NCBI GenBank assembly: GCA_020341835.1
Contig: CP070838.1
Coordinates: forward strand, 1,642,670 to 1,675,283
Length of the DNA stretch: 32,614 nucleotides
Source of the DNA: Thiotrichales bacterium
GTDB taxonomy: Bacteria; Pseudomonadota; Gammaproteobacteria; SZUA-229
Reading direction: 5' to 3'
Numbering within the stretch: position 1 is the stretch's first letter; each line of letters opens with the position of its first letter. The notes under the pieces are model-generated. The model was given only the letters and a program-made list of their open reading frames with translations, was not told the origin of the DNA and did no database searches. The position numbers were made by a program, and so were the translations under genes. Of the stretch, positions 16,027 through 25,054 are shown piece after piece.

Positions 16027-18267
16027 GTGCTTTCGTTCTGGCAAAAGCACGGTTTCCCAACACTGGCTGTCAGTATCATCGCGCTGCTGTTTCAGCCCAC
16101 GGTTACAGGAGGAAACCTGGATTACTGTGACGCCAGGTACCCGTCCCTGACACTGTATGAACCACCGCCCTATTTTCCGGAACACAGGCGGGACAAGATC
16201 GATATAAGCGCCAACAAGACGCTGTCCGGCAAAGACGGCTCCTCGACATTCGAGGGCAATGTAATCCTGGAGCGGCACGAACTTCGTATCAAGGCCGATA
16301 TTGCCACATTTGACAATTCCAGCAGGGAAATTTCCGTTCACGGCGATGTCCATTTGAACGCGCCATCAATGACACTGACAGCGGATACCGGAAAATTTTT
16401 TCTCGATAACGAAAACACCGAATTCAGCAATATCAGTTTCTTTATCCCGGAAACACGCCTGCGCGGTCATGCCGATCTCGTAACATCCCAGGGTGACAAA
16501 ACTGCACGCCTGGTCGACTCAAGTATTACAAGCTGCCCGCCTGGCGACGTCGACTGGCTGTTGTCCGCCGATACAATCAACCTCGACCTGCAGGATGAAT
16601 ACGGCAAGGCCCGCAACGTCGTGCTCAGGTTCCACAACGTACCGTTTCTTTACACGCCTTATATCGAATTCCCTATAAGCGATAAGCGTCGCAGCGGTCT
16701 GCTGGTGCCTTCATTCGAAACATCATCGTCAAGAGGTTTTGAACTGGTTATCCCGTGGTACTGGAATATCGCACCGAACCAGGATGCTACCATTGCGCCC
16801 CATTATATGGACCGGCGCGGAATACAGCTGGATACCCAGTACCGCTATCTAACGAAAACAACGGACGGCGTACTCGACTTTAACTATCTGCACGAAGACC
16901 GGATCACGCTCGAACAACGCTACTCATTCAAGTACCTGCAGCATACCAACTTCAACCGCAACCTGAGACTGACCATTGACTACAAGGATGTATCAGACGA
17001 CGAATACCTGCAGGATTTTTCATCGAGCCTGCTCGGCACCAGCACGACGCACCTGAGTCAGCGCGCCGATCTTGTTGCATCCTATACGAACTGGCACATG
17101 CTCGGCCAGCTGCAAACTTACGAGACGCTGGATCCGACGATTGCAGAAAGCGAAAGGCCATACAGTATGCTGCCGAAATTAAAGCTGAAAGGTGGTGAGG
17201 AACTGATCGAAAACCTGAATTTCACACTCGACACCGAGTGGGTAAATTTCGTTCATGAAGACAATATCAGCGTAGAAGGTCCCAGGTTCATTCTCCAGCC
17301 CGGCATCGCACTTGACCTGCAAAGCAGTGGCTGGTTTCTGAAGCCGGCTATCGAATTCAATCACACACAGTACAATGTCTCCGATGGCGGCGGCACCAAA
17401 GTCGACACGCCCGACAGGAACCTGCCAATCACCTCAATTGACAGCGGTGTCTTTCTCGAGCGCGTCACGGCTAAAGACCTGATCACCACGCTCGAACCCC
17501 GGCTTTTTTACCTGTATGTACCGTTTGAGGACCAGAGTGGATTACCGCTGTTTGACACCAGCGTTCCGGATTTCACCCTGTCACAAATGTTCAGGAAAAA
17601 CCGGTTCAACGGCGGCGACCGCATTGGCGACGCCAACCAGCTCACCGCCGCACTGCGATCAAGAATCATCAATCCAGCCACAGGCTATGAGTACATGCGC
17701 GCCAGCATTGGCCAGATCTATTATTTTGACGACCGGCAGGTTACACAGACCGGCATCCCGGAAACCAGCAAATCGTCTGACATCATAGCCGAAATCAATG
17801 CTACGGTTTCCAACTGGAGCGCAAATGCCGGTATGACCTGGGATATCGAACGGCACAACAGCTCAAAACACAGCGCGAGCCTGCACTACGAAAACGAAAA
17901 CAATGCCATTTTTAATCTCGGTTACAGTCGACGGCGTGCGACAACGACAAATATCGAACCGCTTGAACAAACCGACGTTTCTTTTGTCGCACCTGTAGGC
18001 AGAAAATTCACGCTTATTGGACGCTGGAACTATTCGCTGGAACAGGAACGTGATCTGGAAACGATCGCCGGCATTTCATATGAAAGCTGCTGCTGGTCGA
18101 TGATTGTTGCACTGCAACGCAATCTTGTTCAGTCAAGCACGATCGATGAAGACTATAACAACTCGATATTATTCCAGCTGGTACTGAAAGGCCTGGGAAG
18201 CGTTTCAGGCGACAGCGCCGTCGACAAACTAAAACAGTCGATACTCGGATTCAAAAGTGAATACTAA
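16027..18267 (+). CDS. lptD: LPS-assembly outer-membrane protein LptD
   Basis: LptD forms with LptE the outer-membrane pore that inserts LPS into the outer leaflet. The 746-residue product uses a GTG start and has a signal peptide (about 1-29), an OstA/LptA-like jellyroll (about 55-190, with STFEGNVILERHELRIKADIA), and a large C-terminal barrel. The disulfide-forming cysteines are present: Cys34, Cys170 and the adjacent pair Cys688-Cys689 (ESCCWS), as in E. coli LptD. The order lptD-surA-rsmA is the usual gammaproteobacterial one, and SurA is the chaperone for LptD folding. It starts seven bases after argF, an uncommon upstream neighbour. Confidence 0.95.
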   Translation: MLSFWQKHGFPTLAVSIIALLFQPTVTGGNLDYCDARYPSLTLYEPPPYFPEHRRDKIDISANKTLSGKDGSSTFEGNVILERHELRIKADIATFDNSSREISVHGDVHLNAPSMTLTADTGKFFLDNENTEFSNISFFIPETRLRGHADLVTSQGDKTARLVDSSITSCPPGDVDWLLSADTINLDLQDEYGKARNVVLRFHNVPFLYTPYIEFPISDKRRSGLLVPSFETSSSRGFELVIPWYWNIAPNQDATIAPHYMDRRGIQLDTQYRYLTKTTDGVLDFNYLHEDRITLEQRYSFKYLQHTNFNRNLRLTIDYKDVSDDEYLQDFSSSLLGTSTTHLSQRADLVASYTNWHMLGQLQTYETLDPTIAESERPYSMLPKLKLKGGEELIENLNFTLDTEWVNFVHEDNISVEGPRFILQPGIALDLQSSGWFLKPAIEFNHTQYNVSDGGGTKVDTPDRNLPITSIDSGVFLERVTAKDLITTLEPRLFYLYVPFEDQSGLPLFDTSVPDFTLSQMFRKNRFNGGDRIGDANQLTAALRSRIINPATGYEYMRASIGQIYYFDDRQVTQTGIPETSKSSDIIAEINATVSNWSANAGMTWDIERHNSSKHSASLHYENENNAIFNLGYSRRRATTTNIEPLEQTDVSFVAPVGRKFTLIGRWNYSLEQERDLETIAGISYESCCWSMIVALQRNLVQSSTIDEDYNNSILFQLVLKGLGSVSGDSAVDKLKQSILGFKSEY

Positions 18268-18285
18268 TACGCAATAAAGACAGTT

Positions 18286-19611
18286 ATGCAAAGTACATTG
18301 ACAAAAACAGCCCGATTTCTGGCCACAGTTATTTTTCCTGTGCTGGTGTTCAGCAGTAATGCAAAAGCGCTGGAACCGCTCGACCGGATTGCCGTCGTTG
18401 TGAACGATGATGTAATCACCGGCAAGGAGCTTGAGGAAAAAATCGGATACTACGAGAATCAGATCCGCCTGAGCAACGGATCGATATCTGACATGGACAG
18501 CCTGAGAAAACAGGTGCTCGAGCGCATGATACGTGACCGGATCCAGCTACAGCAGGCAGCACAACTCGGCATTCAAATTGACGATATCAGCCTTAATCGC
18601 ATGATCGATGCGATGGCAAAGAAGAACGATCTGTCGCTAAGCGAGCTACGCGCAACACTCGCACAGGAAGGGATTGATTTCGGCGACTTCCGCACCCAGA
18701 CGAGAGAAGAGTTGATCATCCAGGAGCTGCAAAAACGCATGGTAGCAGACAAGGTCAACGTCACCAGCCAGGAAGTCAAGCAGTTCCTCGACAGTAACGT
18801 GCAACAGGGAAATAGCGGGACGGAGTTTCACCTGCTCCATCTGTTGATCGCCACCCCTGAAAATGCTGCACCTGAGGATATCCAGCGTGCACAGAACAAG
18901 ATAAATGACCTGTACCAGCAGATTGAACAAGGTGCTGATTTCAAACAAATAGCAATACGCGAATCCGACGGCAGTAACGCCCTTAACGGTGGTGACCTGG
19001 GAACAAGAAAAGCGAATGAATTACCCGAACTGTTCCTCGAAGCAGTTAATGACCTTGAGCCAGGCGATGTCAGCAAACCGATCAGAAGTGCGAGCGGCTT
19101 CCATTTGTTAAAACTTGTCGACTCGAATGTCCAGCGGGAAATGATCACTCAAACCCATGCACGCCATATACTGATAAAAACCAGCGCTGATATCACCAAT
19201 GATGATGCCCGCGACAAGCTGCTTGAACTCAGACAGCGCATCAGCGATGGAGAAGACTTTGCGGATCTGGCCAATGAATTCTCAGATGATCCCGGATCCA
19301 AGATCATGGGTGGTGACCTGGGATGGGCCAGTCCCGGGTCATTCGTCCAAGCATTTGAAACCGTCATGTCTGCACTCGAAGACGGAGAATTATCCGAACC
19401 GTTCAAGAGCCAGTTCGGCTGGCACCTGATGCAGGTACTGGAACGACGTGAAGTGGACATAGCCAAAACCACGATGGAAGCAAAGGCCATGCAGGCAATA
19501 CGCGCGCGCAAGATCGATGAGGAACTTCGGCTATGGATACGCAAAATCCGGGATGAAGCCTACATAGAATACATCGACGCCAGTCTTAATCCCGATATCG
19601 CACAACCCTGA
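18286..19611 (+). CDS. surA: Periplasmic chaperone/PPIase SurA
   Basis: SurA escorts unfolded outer-membrane proteins through the periplasm. The 441 residues comprise a signal peptide (about 1-28, ending SNAKA), an N-terminal helical chaperone domain opening LDRIAVVVNDDVITGKELEEKI, two parvulin domains (about 180-280, with FHLLHLLIATPENA and GGDLGTRKANELPELF; and about 290-390, with THARHILIKTSADI and GGDLGWASPGSFVQAFE), and a short C-terminal helix. Length and order match E. coli SurA. It lies 18 bp after lptD and 9 bp before rsmA, so it is in the same transcription unit; pdxA, normally next, is missing. Confidence 0.96.
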   Translation: MQSTLTKTARFLATVIFPVLVFSSNAKALEPLDRIAVVVNDDVITGKELEEKIGYYENQIRLSNGSISDMDSLRKQVLERMIRDRIQLQQAAQLGIQIDDISLNRMIDAMAKKNDLSLSELRATLAQEGIDFGDFRTQTREELIIQELQKRMVADKVNVTSQEVKQFLDSNVQQGNSGTEFHLLHLLIATPENAAPEDIQRAQNKINDLYQQIEQGADFKQIAIRESDGSNALNGGDLGTRKANELPELFLEAVNDLEPGDVSKPIRSASGFHLLKLVDSNVQREMITQTHARHILIKTSADITNDDARDKLLELRQRISDGEDFADLANEFSDDPGSKIMGGDLGWASPGSFVQAFETVMSALEDGELSEPFKSQFGWHLMQVLERREVDIAKTTMEAKAMQAIRARKIDEELRLWIRKIRDEAYIEYIDASLNPDIAQP

Positions 19612-19620
19612 CAAAAGATA

Positions 19621-20415
19621 ATGCAGCACAGGGCAAAGAAACGCTTCGGCCAGAATTTTCTCGTTGATGCCCGAATTATTGAAAAAATCATTAGCAGCAT
19701 CGATCCTGTAGCAAATGACCACATTGTCGAGATCGGCCCAGGGCTCGGCGCATTGACGCAGCCGCTGTTAAAGATAGTACATCGACTTGATGTGATCGAA
19801 CTGGACCGCGATGTAATTCCTGAACTTGGCAAACTGGAAGGCCATCAAAATCTGCGTATACATAATACTGACGTCCTCACTTTTGACTTTACCGGGTTTC
19901 AACGCGCAGGTTTTGCGGATGAAAAACTAAGAATTATCGGCAACCTGCCGTATAACATCTCGACGGCTGTCCTGTTTCATTTAATCCGGCACAGAAGCGT
20001 CGTTCAGGATCTTCATTTCATGTTGCAAAAAGAAGTCGTTGAGCGTATCGATGCAAAAACAGGTTCACATGACTACGGCCGACTGTCAGTCATGATGCAG
20101 TTGTATTTCAGGGTATTCCCATTGTTCACGGTTGCACCCGAAAGTTTCAGGCCTGCACCCCGGGTGGAATCTGCCGTTGTTCGGCTGACGCCCGTTACAG
20201 ACTTGCCAATTATCCCTGAAGAACATGATGATTTTTCCGCGCTGATAAAACAAGCGTTTTCGCAGCGTCGCAAAACTCTGAGAAACACCTTGCGGGGCTT
20301 TTATGACACAGACCAGTTACACGCTGCAGGCATTGACCCCGGCAGGCGCCCCCAGGAACTGAGTATTGACGAGTATGTCAGCCTGTTCAGACAGTCGCGT
20401 AGTCAGCGGGCGTAA
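19621..20415 (+). CDS. rsmA: 16S rRNA dimethyladenosine transferase RsmA (KsgA)
   Basis: RsmA dimethylates the two adjacent adenines of the 3'-terminal helix of 16S rRNA, a late checkpoint of small-subunit assembly. The 264-residue protein has the N-terminal AKKRFGQNFLVD motif, the SAM-binding VEIGPGLGALT, the acidic VIELDRDV, catalytic NLPYNIST (motif IV) and a C-terminal helical domain with AFSQRRKTLRNTLRG. The ATG at 19621 follows surA by nine bases. Length and motifs are normal. It is cytoplasmic. Confidence 0.97.
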   Translation: MQHRAKKRFGQNFLVDARIIEKIISSIDPVANDHIVEIGPGLGALTQPLLKIVHRLDVIELDRDVIPELGKLEGHQNLRIHNTDVLTFDFTGFQRAGFADEKLRIIGNLPYNISTAVLFHLIRHRSVVQDLHFMLQKEVVERIDAKTGSHDYGRLSVMMQLYFRVFPLFTVAPESFRPAPRVESAVVRLTPVTDLPIIPEEHDDFSALIKQAFSQRRKTLRNTLRGFYDTDQLHAAGIDPGRRPQELSIDEYVSLFRQSRSQRA

Positions 20416-20451
20416 CCGTAGTATCCGCAGGTTAGTTAAATACCTCGCAGA

Positions 20452-20460
20452 TGATATAAT
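20452..20460 (+). promoter_or_regulatory. Extended -10 promoter for apaG
   Basis: TGATATAAT (20452-20460) is a consensus extended -10 element, 26 bp before the apaG ATG, in the only sizeable gap (71 bp) of this gene run. The -35 is poor (TTAGTT at 17 bp), as extended -10 promoters tolerate. An AGGAGG ribosome site lies at 20472-20477. Confidence 0.55.
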
Positions 20461-20486
20461 TACCCGCCTGCAGGAGGGACAGGACG

Positions 20487-20867
20487 ATGTCTGACAAATC
20501 ATACGATATAAGCGTTAACGTGCGGCCGGCCTACATCGCGGAACAGTCTGACCCTCACAGCAACCACTATGTTTTCTCATATACTGTCACCATCAAGAAC
20601 AACGGTACAATCCCGGCCAAATTACTTACACGTCACTGGGTCATTACCGATGGTGACGGCGAGATTCAGGAGGTTAAAGGGGAAGGCGTCGTCGGAGAAA
20701 AGCCCTACCTGAAGCCCGGTGAAGACTTTATCTATACATCAGGTACGATGATCAAAACCCCGATCGGAACCATGCATGGCAGTTATCAAATGATCGCAGA
20801 TGATGGTGTCAATTTTGATGCCGAAATTCCTTCCTTCAGTCTCAATGTACCCAACCTGCTGCACTAA
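20487..20867 (+). CDS. apaG: ApaG family protein
   Basis: ApaG is a small (here 126 residues) fibronectin-III-like protein, co-encoded with apaH in many proteobacteria and linked to Co2+/Mg2+ homeostasis; its biochemical role is uncertain. Family hallmarks are HYVFSYTVTIKNNGTIPAKLLTRHWVITDGDGEIQEVKGEGVVGEKPYLKPGEDFIYTSG, with the conserved G-x-G-V-x-G-x-P core, and the late GTMHGSYQM. Its own extended -10 promoter and AGGAGG site suggest independent expression from rsmA. In most gammaproteobacteria apaH follows directly; here a methyltransferase intervenes. Confidence 0.95.
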   Translation: MSDKSYDISVNVRPAYIAEQSDPHSNHYVFSYTVTIKNNGTIPAKLLTRHWVITDGDGEIQEVKGEGVVGEKPYLKPGEDFIYTSGTMIKTPIGTMHGSYQMIADDGVNFDAEIPSFSLNVPNLLH

Positions 20868-20879
20868 CACCCGTCCCTG

Positions 20880-21488
20880 ATGGCGCTCAAGCACAGTTAC
20901 AGCGTGCTCGCGCCTGTGTATGACATGATTGTCAGAGGACCACTTGACGGCGTTCGTCGAAAAAGTCTTGCTCGCCTCAAAGACATCGAGAACAAGGAAA
21001 TCCTGGTCAATGGTATCGGCACAGGGCTTGATATCGATTATTTACCCCCCGGAGCACGTTACACCGGCTCGGATATCACACCCCCGATGTTAAAACGAGC
21101 TGAAAAACGCGCGTACAAAGCAGGTATCGACATCAGGCTGAAGTGTGCCGACAGCCTCCATCTTCCCTTCGCGAATGAATCTTTCGATATCATCATTATG
21201 CATCTGATTCTGGCGGTCGTTCCCGATCCTGAACGGGCGCTTCTGGAAGCGGAACGGGTTCTGAAAGATGGCGGCTCTATCTACATCCTCGATAAATTTC
21301 TCAAACCGGGCCAGCTGGCACCGGTCCGTCGAGGCATAAATACCGTTCTTCGTCACGTTGCGACACGTACCGATGTCATTTTTGAACAGGTACTTTCCCA
21401 TAGTTCGCATTTGCATGTAATCAGCGATGAGCCGGCACTTGCAGGCGGCTGGTTCAGGCTGATAGAGTTAGCCAAGAAACGCTCATAA
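20880..21488 (+). CDS. Class I SAM-dependent methyltransferase, PmtA/UbiE-like
   Basis: The 202-residue protein opens HSYSVLAPVYDMIVRGPLDGVRRKSL, then has motif I ILVNGIGTGLDIDYLPPG (41-58), acidic Asp65 for the SAM ribose (YTGSDITPPML), ADSLHLPF (about 90-97) and SFDIIIMHLILAVVPDPERALLEAERVLKDGGSIYILD. The arrangement resembles phosphatidylethanolamine N-methyltransferases of the PmtA type and the related UbiE family. No membrane segment is seen. It sits 12 bp after apaG and 16 bp before apaH, an unusual insertion in that pair. Substrate unknown; phospholipid methylation is the best guess. Confidence 0.85.
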   Translation: MALKHSYSVLAPVYDMIVRGPLDGVRRKSLARLKDIENKEILVNGIGTGLDIDYLPPGARYTGSDITPPMLKRAEKRAYKAGIDIRLKCADSLHLPFANESFDIIIMHLILAVVPDPERALLEAERVLKDGGSIYILDKFLKPGQLAPVRRGINTVLRHVATRTDVIFEQVLSHSSHLHVISDEPALAGGWFRLIELAKKRS

Positions 21489-21504
21489 CAGGAAAGGAGG
21501 ACAT

Positions 21505-22356
21505 GTGGCGATCTATGCCATTGGTGACATTCAGGGATGTTATGACGAGTTAAAACAACTCCTCGAAAAAATTCAATTCAAAGACGACAGGGACCAGCTA
21601 TGGTTTACCGGTGACCTCGTAAACCGCGGCCCGAAATCACTCCAGACCCTGCGCATGATCAAAGCGATGGACGCTAATGTAACGGCGGTTCTCGGCAACC
21701 ATGACCTGCATCTGCTCGCAACAGCCTATGATCACCTCAAGCCGGGCAAAAAAGACACGCTTGATGAAATACTTGACGCCCCTGACCGTGAGGAACTACT
21801 CCACTGGTTGCGCTCGAGACCTCTGATGCATGTCGACCGGAAACTCGACGTCGTGATGCTGCATGCGGGATTACACCCGGCCTGGTCGATTGAACAGGCG
21901 CAATCGCTTGCCCATGAAGTTGAAACGGTTTTGCAAAGTGACGATCACGTTAGCTTCTACCGGCATATGTACGGCGACAAACCCCGTAACTGGTCAAACA
22001 AGCTCAATGGATGGCCACGCCTGAGATTTATAACCAATATATTCACGCGTCTGCGCTACTGCGACGAAAATGGCAAGTCCCGTCTCAGCGCCAAGGGCGC
22101 ACCTGGAACACAACCTCAGGGGCTAAGGCCCTGGTTTGAAATCGACACCCGCCGCAGCAAAGACAATCGAATCATCTTTGGCCACTGGTCGACACTGGCC
22201 CTGTTAAAGGACTACCCGTATTCCAATGTCTACCCGCTGGATACCGGCTGCCTGTGGGGTGGCCGGCTTACGGCACTGCGAATCGACGAAACTCTGTATA
22301 ACAGGACAAGCATCGCCTGCCCGGAAACGCAGAAACCCAAAAACAATAAACAGTGA
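21505..22356 (+). CDS. apaH: Symmetrical Ap4A hydrolase ApaH
   Basis: ApaH cleaves diadenosine tetraphosphate (and Np4-capped RNA ends) into two ADP. The 283-residue phosphoesterase begins MAIYAIGDIQGCYDEL and has the metallophosphatase motifs GDIQGC, GDLVNRGP, GNHDLH, and later MLHAGLHP and FGHWSTL. The GTG at 21505 is preceded by AGGAGG only four bases away, a short spacing; an out-of-frame ATG overlaps it at 21503. It is cytoplasmic. It is the last gene of the plus-strand run and converges with folA. Confidence 0.95.
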   Translation: MAIYAIGDIQGCYDELKQLLEKIQFKDDRDQLWFTGDLVNRGPKSLQTLRMIKAMDANVTAVLGNHDLHLLATAYDHLKPGKKDTLDEILDAPDREELLHWLRSRPLMHVDRKLDVVMLHAGLHPAWSIEQAQSLAHEVETVLQSDDHVSFYRHMYGDKPRNWSNKLNGWPRLRFITNIFTRLRYCDENGKSRLSAKGAPGTQPQGLRPWFEIDTRRSKDNRIIFGHWSTLALLKDYPYSNVYPLDTGCLWGGRLTALRIDETLYNRTSIACPETQKPKNNKQ

Positions 22357-22377
22357 TCGGCCTTTTTTCCGGCGCCC

Positions 22378-22414
22378 AAAAAAAAGGCAAGCAATGGAGC
22401 CTATTGCTTGCCTT
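22378..22414 (-). terminator. Intrinsic terminator of folA
   Basis: A perfect 12-bp stem, AAGGCAAGCAAT (22384-22395) and ATTGCTTGCCTT (22403-22414) with a 7-base loop, reads on the minus strand into eight T (22385-22378). It lies between convergent apaH and folA; the plus-strand side lacks a T run. Confidence 0.9.
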
Positions 22415-22489
22415 CAAAAATGAATCTGAGGATAAATGATTCAGATGATATGACTGGCCCGTTTTCGAATAGTTCAAAATTTCGAAAAA

Positions 22490-22975
22490 TTATTTTCGCT
22501 CATAGGTAACAAAGCGGTAATCACTGGCATTTTTCTGGTCTGCTGAATGCCGTTCACTGGCGACAACGCGCCACTGCGCCTCGTCATACTCCGGGAACCA
22601 GGCATCACCTTCAAAGGCATCTTCGATATAGGTGAGGTAGAGCCGGTCGGCATCAGGCAATGCCAGCGCGTAAATACTGCTTCCACCGATAATCATGACT
22701 TCGTCTTCACCGGCGGCGCTTTCCAGCGCCTGCCGCAGGGACGGTACTGTTATCACCCCGTCGGCATCAAAATCGGCCGATCGCGTCAGCACTATATTGG
22801 TGCGGCCCGGCAAGGGTCGACCAATCGATTCGAAGGTCTTGCGCCCCATGATCACCGGCTTGCCCATGGTCACCGCCTTGAAATGCGCGAGATCCGCCGG
22901 CAAATGCCAGGGCAACTGATTCCTGTTACCAATCAGCCTGTTGCGGTCCATCGCCGCGATAATTGAAACAAGCAC
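22490..22975 (-). CDS. folA: Dihydrofolate reductase FolA
   Basis: FolA reduces dihydrofolate to tetrahydrofolate with NADPH, regenerating the cofactor oxidised by ThyA. The 161 residues are standard chromosomal DHFR: SIIAAMDRNRLIGNRNQLPWHLPADLAHFK with the substrate-binding Asp27-equivalent, VIMGRKTFESIGRPLPGRTNIVLTR, and IIGGSSIYALALPDADRLYLTYI. No features of plasmid-borne resistant DHFR types are seen. It is downstream of thyA on the same strand but separated by 219 bp filled by a palindromic repeat, so it may have its own promoter. Confidence 0.97.
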   Translation of the reverse strand: MLVSIIAAMDRNRLIGNRNQLPWHLPADLAHFKAVTMGKPVIMGRKTFESIGRPLPGRTNIVLTRSADFDADGVITVPSLRQALESAAGEDEVMIIGGSSIYALALPDADRLYLTYIEDAFEGDAWFPEYDEAQWRVVASERHSADQKNASDYRFVTYERK

Positions 22976-23014
22976 TATAACCTCGCTGCTAAATTCATAC
23001 GAAAAAAACTAAAG

Positions 23015-23160
23015 GTCCACAGATGAACGCAGATGAACATGGGTGTTTTTGGTCCGCAAAAAACGCGAAGAACGCAAATCAATCTAGTGTTTTCGCGTCT
23101 TTTGCGTTTTTCGCGGACATTCCTGTCGATATCTGTGTTTATCTGCGTTCATCTGTGGAC
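23015..23160. repeat. Nested long palindromic intergenic repeat
   Basis: Outer arms 23015-23039 and 23136-23160 (starting GTCCACAGATGAACGC and ending GCGTTCATCTGTGGAC) are inverted copies with 24 of 25 matches. Inner arms 23052-23078 and 23090-23118 (GTCCGCAAAAAACGCG type and its inverse) are imperfect inverted copies. Each arm is built from short tandem units, for example CAGATGAACG then CAGATGAACA. A 64-codon frame inside it is repeat-derived and not a gene. Such repeats are widespread in bacterial intergenic regions. Confidence 0.85.
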
Positions 23161-23194
23161 TGTTTTTATATAATCAGCCACTTAGGGTACTTCA

Positions 23195-23989
23195 CTAAAC
23201 AGCCACTTCGGCCTTGATGTGGGGGTGGGCCTCGTAGCCGACCAGCTCGAAGTCTTCGTACTTGAAGTCAAAGATCGATTTGACCTCGGGATTGATTTTC
23301 ATCACCGGCAACGGATAGGGCTTTCTGGATAACTGCTCATCTGCCTGCTCAAGATGGTTGGTGTACAGATGCGCGTCACCAAAGGTATGCACAAAATCAC
23401 CCGGTGCCAGGTCACACACCTGTGCGATCATCATCGTCAGCAAGGCATAGGAGGCAATATTGAAGGGCACACCGAGAAAGATATCGGCGCTGCGCTGGTA
23501 CAACTGGCAGGACAGCTTGCCGTCTGCAACGTAGAACTGAAACAGCAGGTGACAGGGCGGCAGCGCCATGTTGTCGATCTCACCAACGTTCCAGGCATTG
23601 ACGATAATCCGTCTTGAATCCGGTGTCCGCTTTATCTGCTCGATCACCTGGGAGATCTGGTCGACATGCCCGCCATTTGCGGTCGGCCATGAGCGCCACT
23701 GGTAACCGTAAACCGGCCCGAGATTACCATCTGCATCAGCCCATTCATTCCATATCCGCACGCCGTTATCCTTAAGATAGCGAATGTTGGTATCACCACT
23801 GAGAAACCACAAGAGTTCATGAATGATGGATTTCAGGTGGCATTTTTTGGTCGTTACCAGCGGAAAACCCTCACTCAAATCAAACCGCATCTGGTGGCCG
23901 AACACCGACAAGGTACCCGTCCCGGTCCTGTCTTCCTTGCGCGTACCCGTATCACGCACGTGGCGCATAAGGTCAAGATACTGCTTCAT
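23195..23989 (-). CDS. thyA: Thymidylate synthase ThyA
   Basis: ThyA methylates dUMP to dTMP using methylene-tetrahydrofolate. The 264-residue length and sequence are of the E. coli type: [11 protein letters not shown], the [19 protein letters not shown] phosphate-binding loop, [16 protein letters not shown], the catalytic Cys in [14 protein letters not shown], and [26 protein letters not shown]. It lies 53 bp after lgt and upstream of folA; the lgt-thyA-folA order is common in Gammaproteobacteria. The last residues, [13 protein letters not shown], carry the conserved C-terminal region. Confidence 0.97.
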   Translation of the reverse strand: MKQYLDLMRHVRDTGTRKEDRTGTGTLSVFGHQMRFDLSEGFPLVTTKKCHLKSIIHELLWFLSGDTNIRYLKDNGVRIWNEWADADGNLGPVYGYQWRSWPTANGGHVDQISQVIEQIKRTPDSRRIIVNAWNVGEIDNMALPPCHLLFQFYVADGKLSCQLYQRSADIFLGVPFNIASYALLTMMIAQVCDLAPGDFVHTFGDAHLYTNHLEQADEQLSRKPYPLPVMKINPEVKSIFDFKYEDFELVGYEAHPHIKAEVAV

Positions 23990-24042
23990 AAATCATTACC
24001 ACCCCTTTTATTATTTTATTTGCCGCAAACCCGAGCGTATTG

Positions 24043-24864
24043 TCACTCAGGTCTCCCTCGCGCCGTGTCTTCACTCTCCGCTACCGACTTCATCGCCAGC
24101 CAGTACAGCACCACCCCAATGATAATCATGGGCAGCGACAACAGTTGCCCCATGGTCATCCAGTCAAACGCTACAAAGCCCAGATGCGCGTCCGGGGTGC
24201 GGAAAAACTCGGTGATTAAGCGGAAACTGCCGTAGCTGATCATGAACACGCCGGAAATCGCCATCACCGGGCGTGGTTTGGACGAATACCACCACAGGAT
24301 CAGGAACAGCAGCAAGCCTTCGGTCAGCGCCTGGTACAACTGCGACGGGTGCCGCGGCTGCTGGTCGACAAACGGGAACACCATTGCCCAGGGCAGGTCG
24401 GGATCGGCGACCCTGCCGATCAGTTCACCGTTGATAAAGTTACCGATGCGCCCCGCCCCCAGCCCGATTGGTATCCACGGCGCAATGAAGTCCGTCACCT
24501 CGAAAAAGGGTTTTCCGCTGCGCCTGGCATAGATCAGCATCGCCAGGAACACGCCGAGCATACCGCCGTGAAACGACATGCCACCCTTCCAGATATAGAA
24601 AATCGACAGGGGATCGGCGATAAATACGTCCCAGCCATAGAACAGCGTATAACCTATACGACCTCCGAGGATAACACCGAGCGCACCAAAAAAGATGATG
24701 TCCTCAACCTGCCGGCGCGACCAGTCCAGGTCGGCCCGTCGGGTACGCAGAACACCGTATACCCAGGCGCCGATAAAACCGAACAGATACATCAGGCCGT
24801 ACCAGTGAACCTTCAGCGGTCCGATAGAAAATGCCAGGGGATCGATTTCAGGATAGGTAAGCAT
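24043..24864 (-). CDS. lgt: Prolipoprotein diacylglyceryl transferase Lgt
   Basis: Lgt transfers diacylglycerol from phosphatidylglycerol to the lipobox cysteine of prelipoproteins in the inner membrane. I choose the ATG at 24864 (273 residues, [27 protein letters not shown]); a TTG at 24882 would add six residues. About seven helices are visible. Key motifs are [35 protein letters not shown] (His103-type), and the Lgt signature [18 protein letters not shown] containing the essential Arg, Asn and Glu. It is first in the lgt-thyA-folA series and divergent from the cytochrome operon. Confidence 0.96.
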   Translation of the reverse strand: MLTYPEIDPLAFSIGPLKVHWYGLMYLFGFIGAWVYGVLRTRRADLDWSRRQVEDIIFFGALGVILGGRIGYTLFYGWDVFIADPLSIFYIWKGGMSFHGGMLGVFLAMLIYARRSGKPFFEVTDFIAPWIPIGLGAGRIGNFINGELIGRVADPDLPWAMVFPFVDQQPRHPSQLYQALTEGLLLFLILWWYSSKPRPVMAISGVFMISYGSFRLITEFFRTPDAHLGFVAFDWMTMGQLLSLPMIIIGVVLYWLAMKSVAESEDTARGRPE

Positions 24865-25054
24865 GGGGGTGGATGTTAACAAATTCAGCTAACGAAGAGT
24901 GCAGGATATGTGCCCGGGGGCAGCGTTGCGGTCCTTCAATTGGTGAATAAATGTGCATTACTTGCTCTAATTCAATGCAAGATCGGTTGATTTACTTTAA
25001 AATCGCCCTCTTGATAAAATAAGTGTCTGAATTTAAAGGCTTTTATTTAGAAAT

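Noticed and set aside
23015..23160. CRISPR array
   Set aside because: The repeated units are inverted and very short, with no regular spacers and no cas genes.
23023..23217. A 64-codon frame between folA and thyA
   Set aside because: It is read through the nested palindromic repeat; peptides of this AFFA/VYLRSS type are typical artefacts of such repeats.
24883..25054. Promoter for the cytochrome operon
   Set aside because: The region is AT-rich with several -10-like strings (for example TAAAAT at 24998-25003), but none has a matching -35 at a normal distance, so no call was made.
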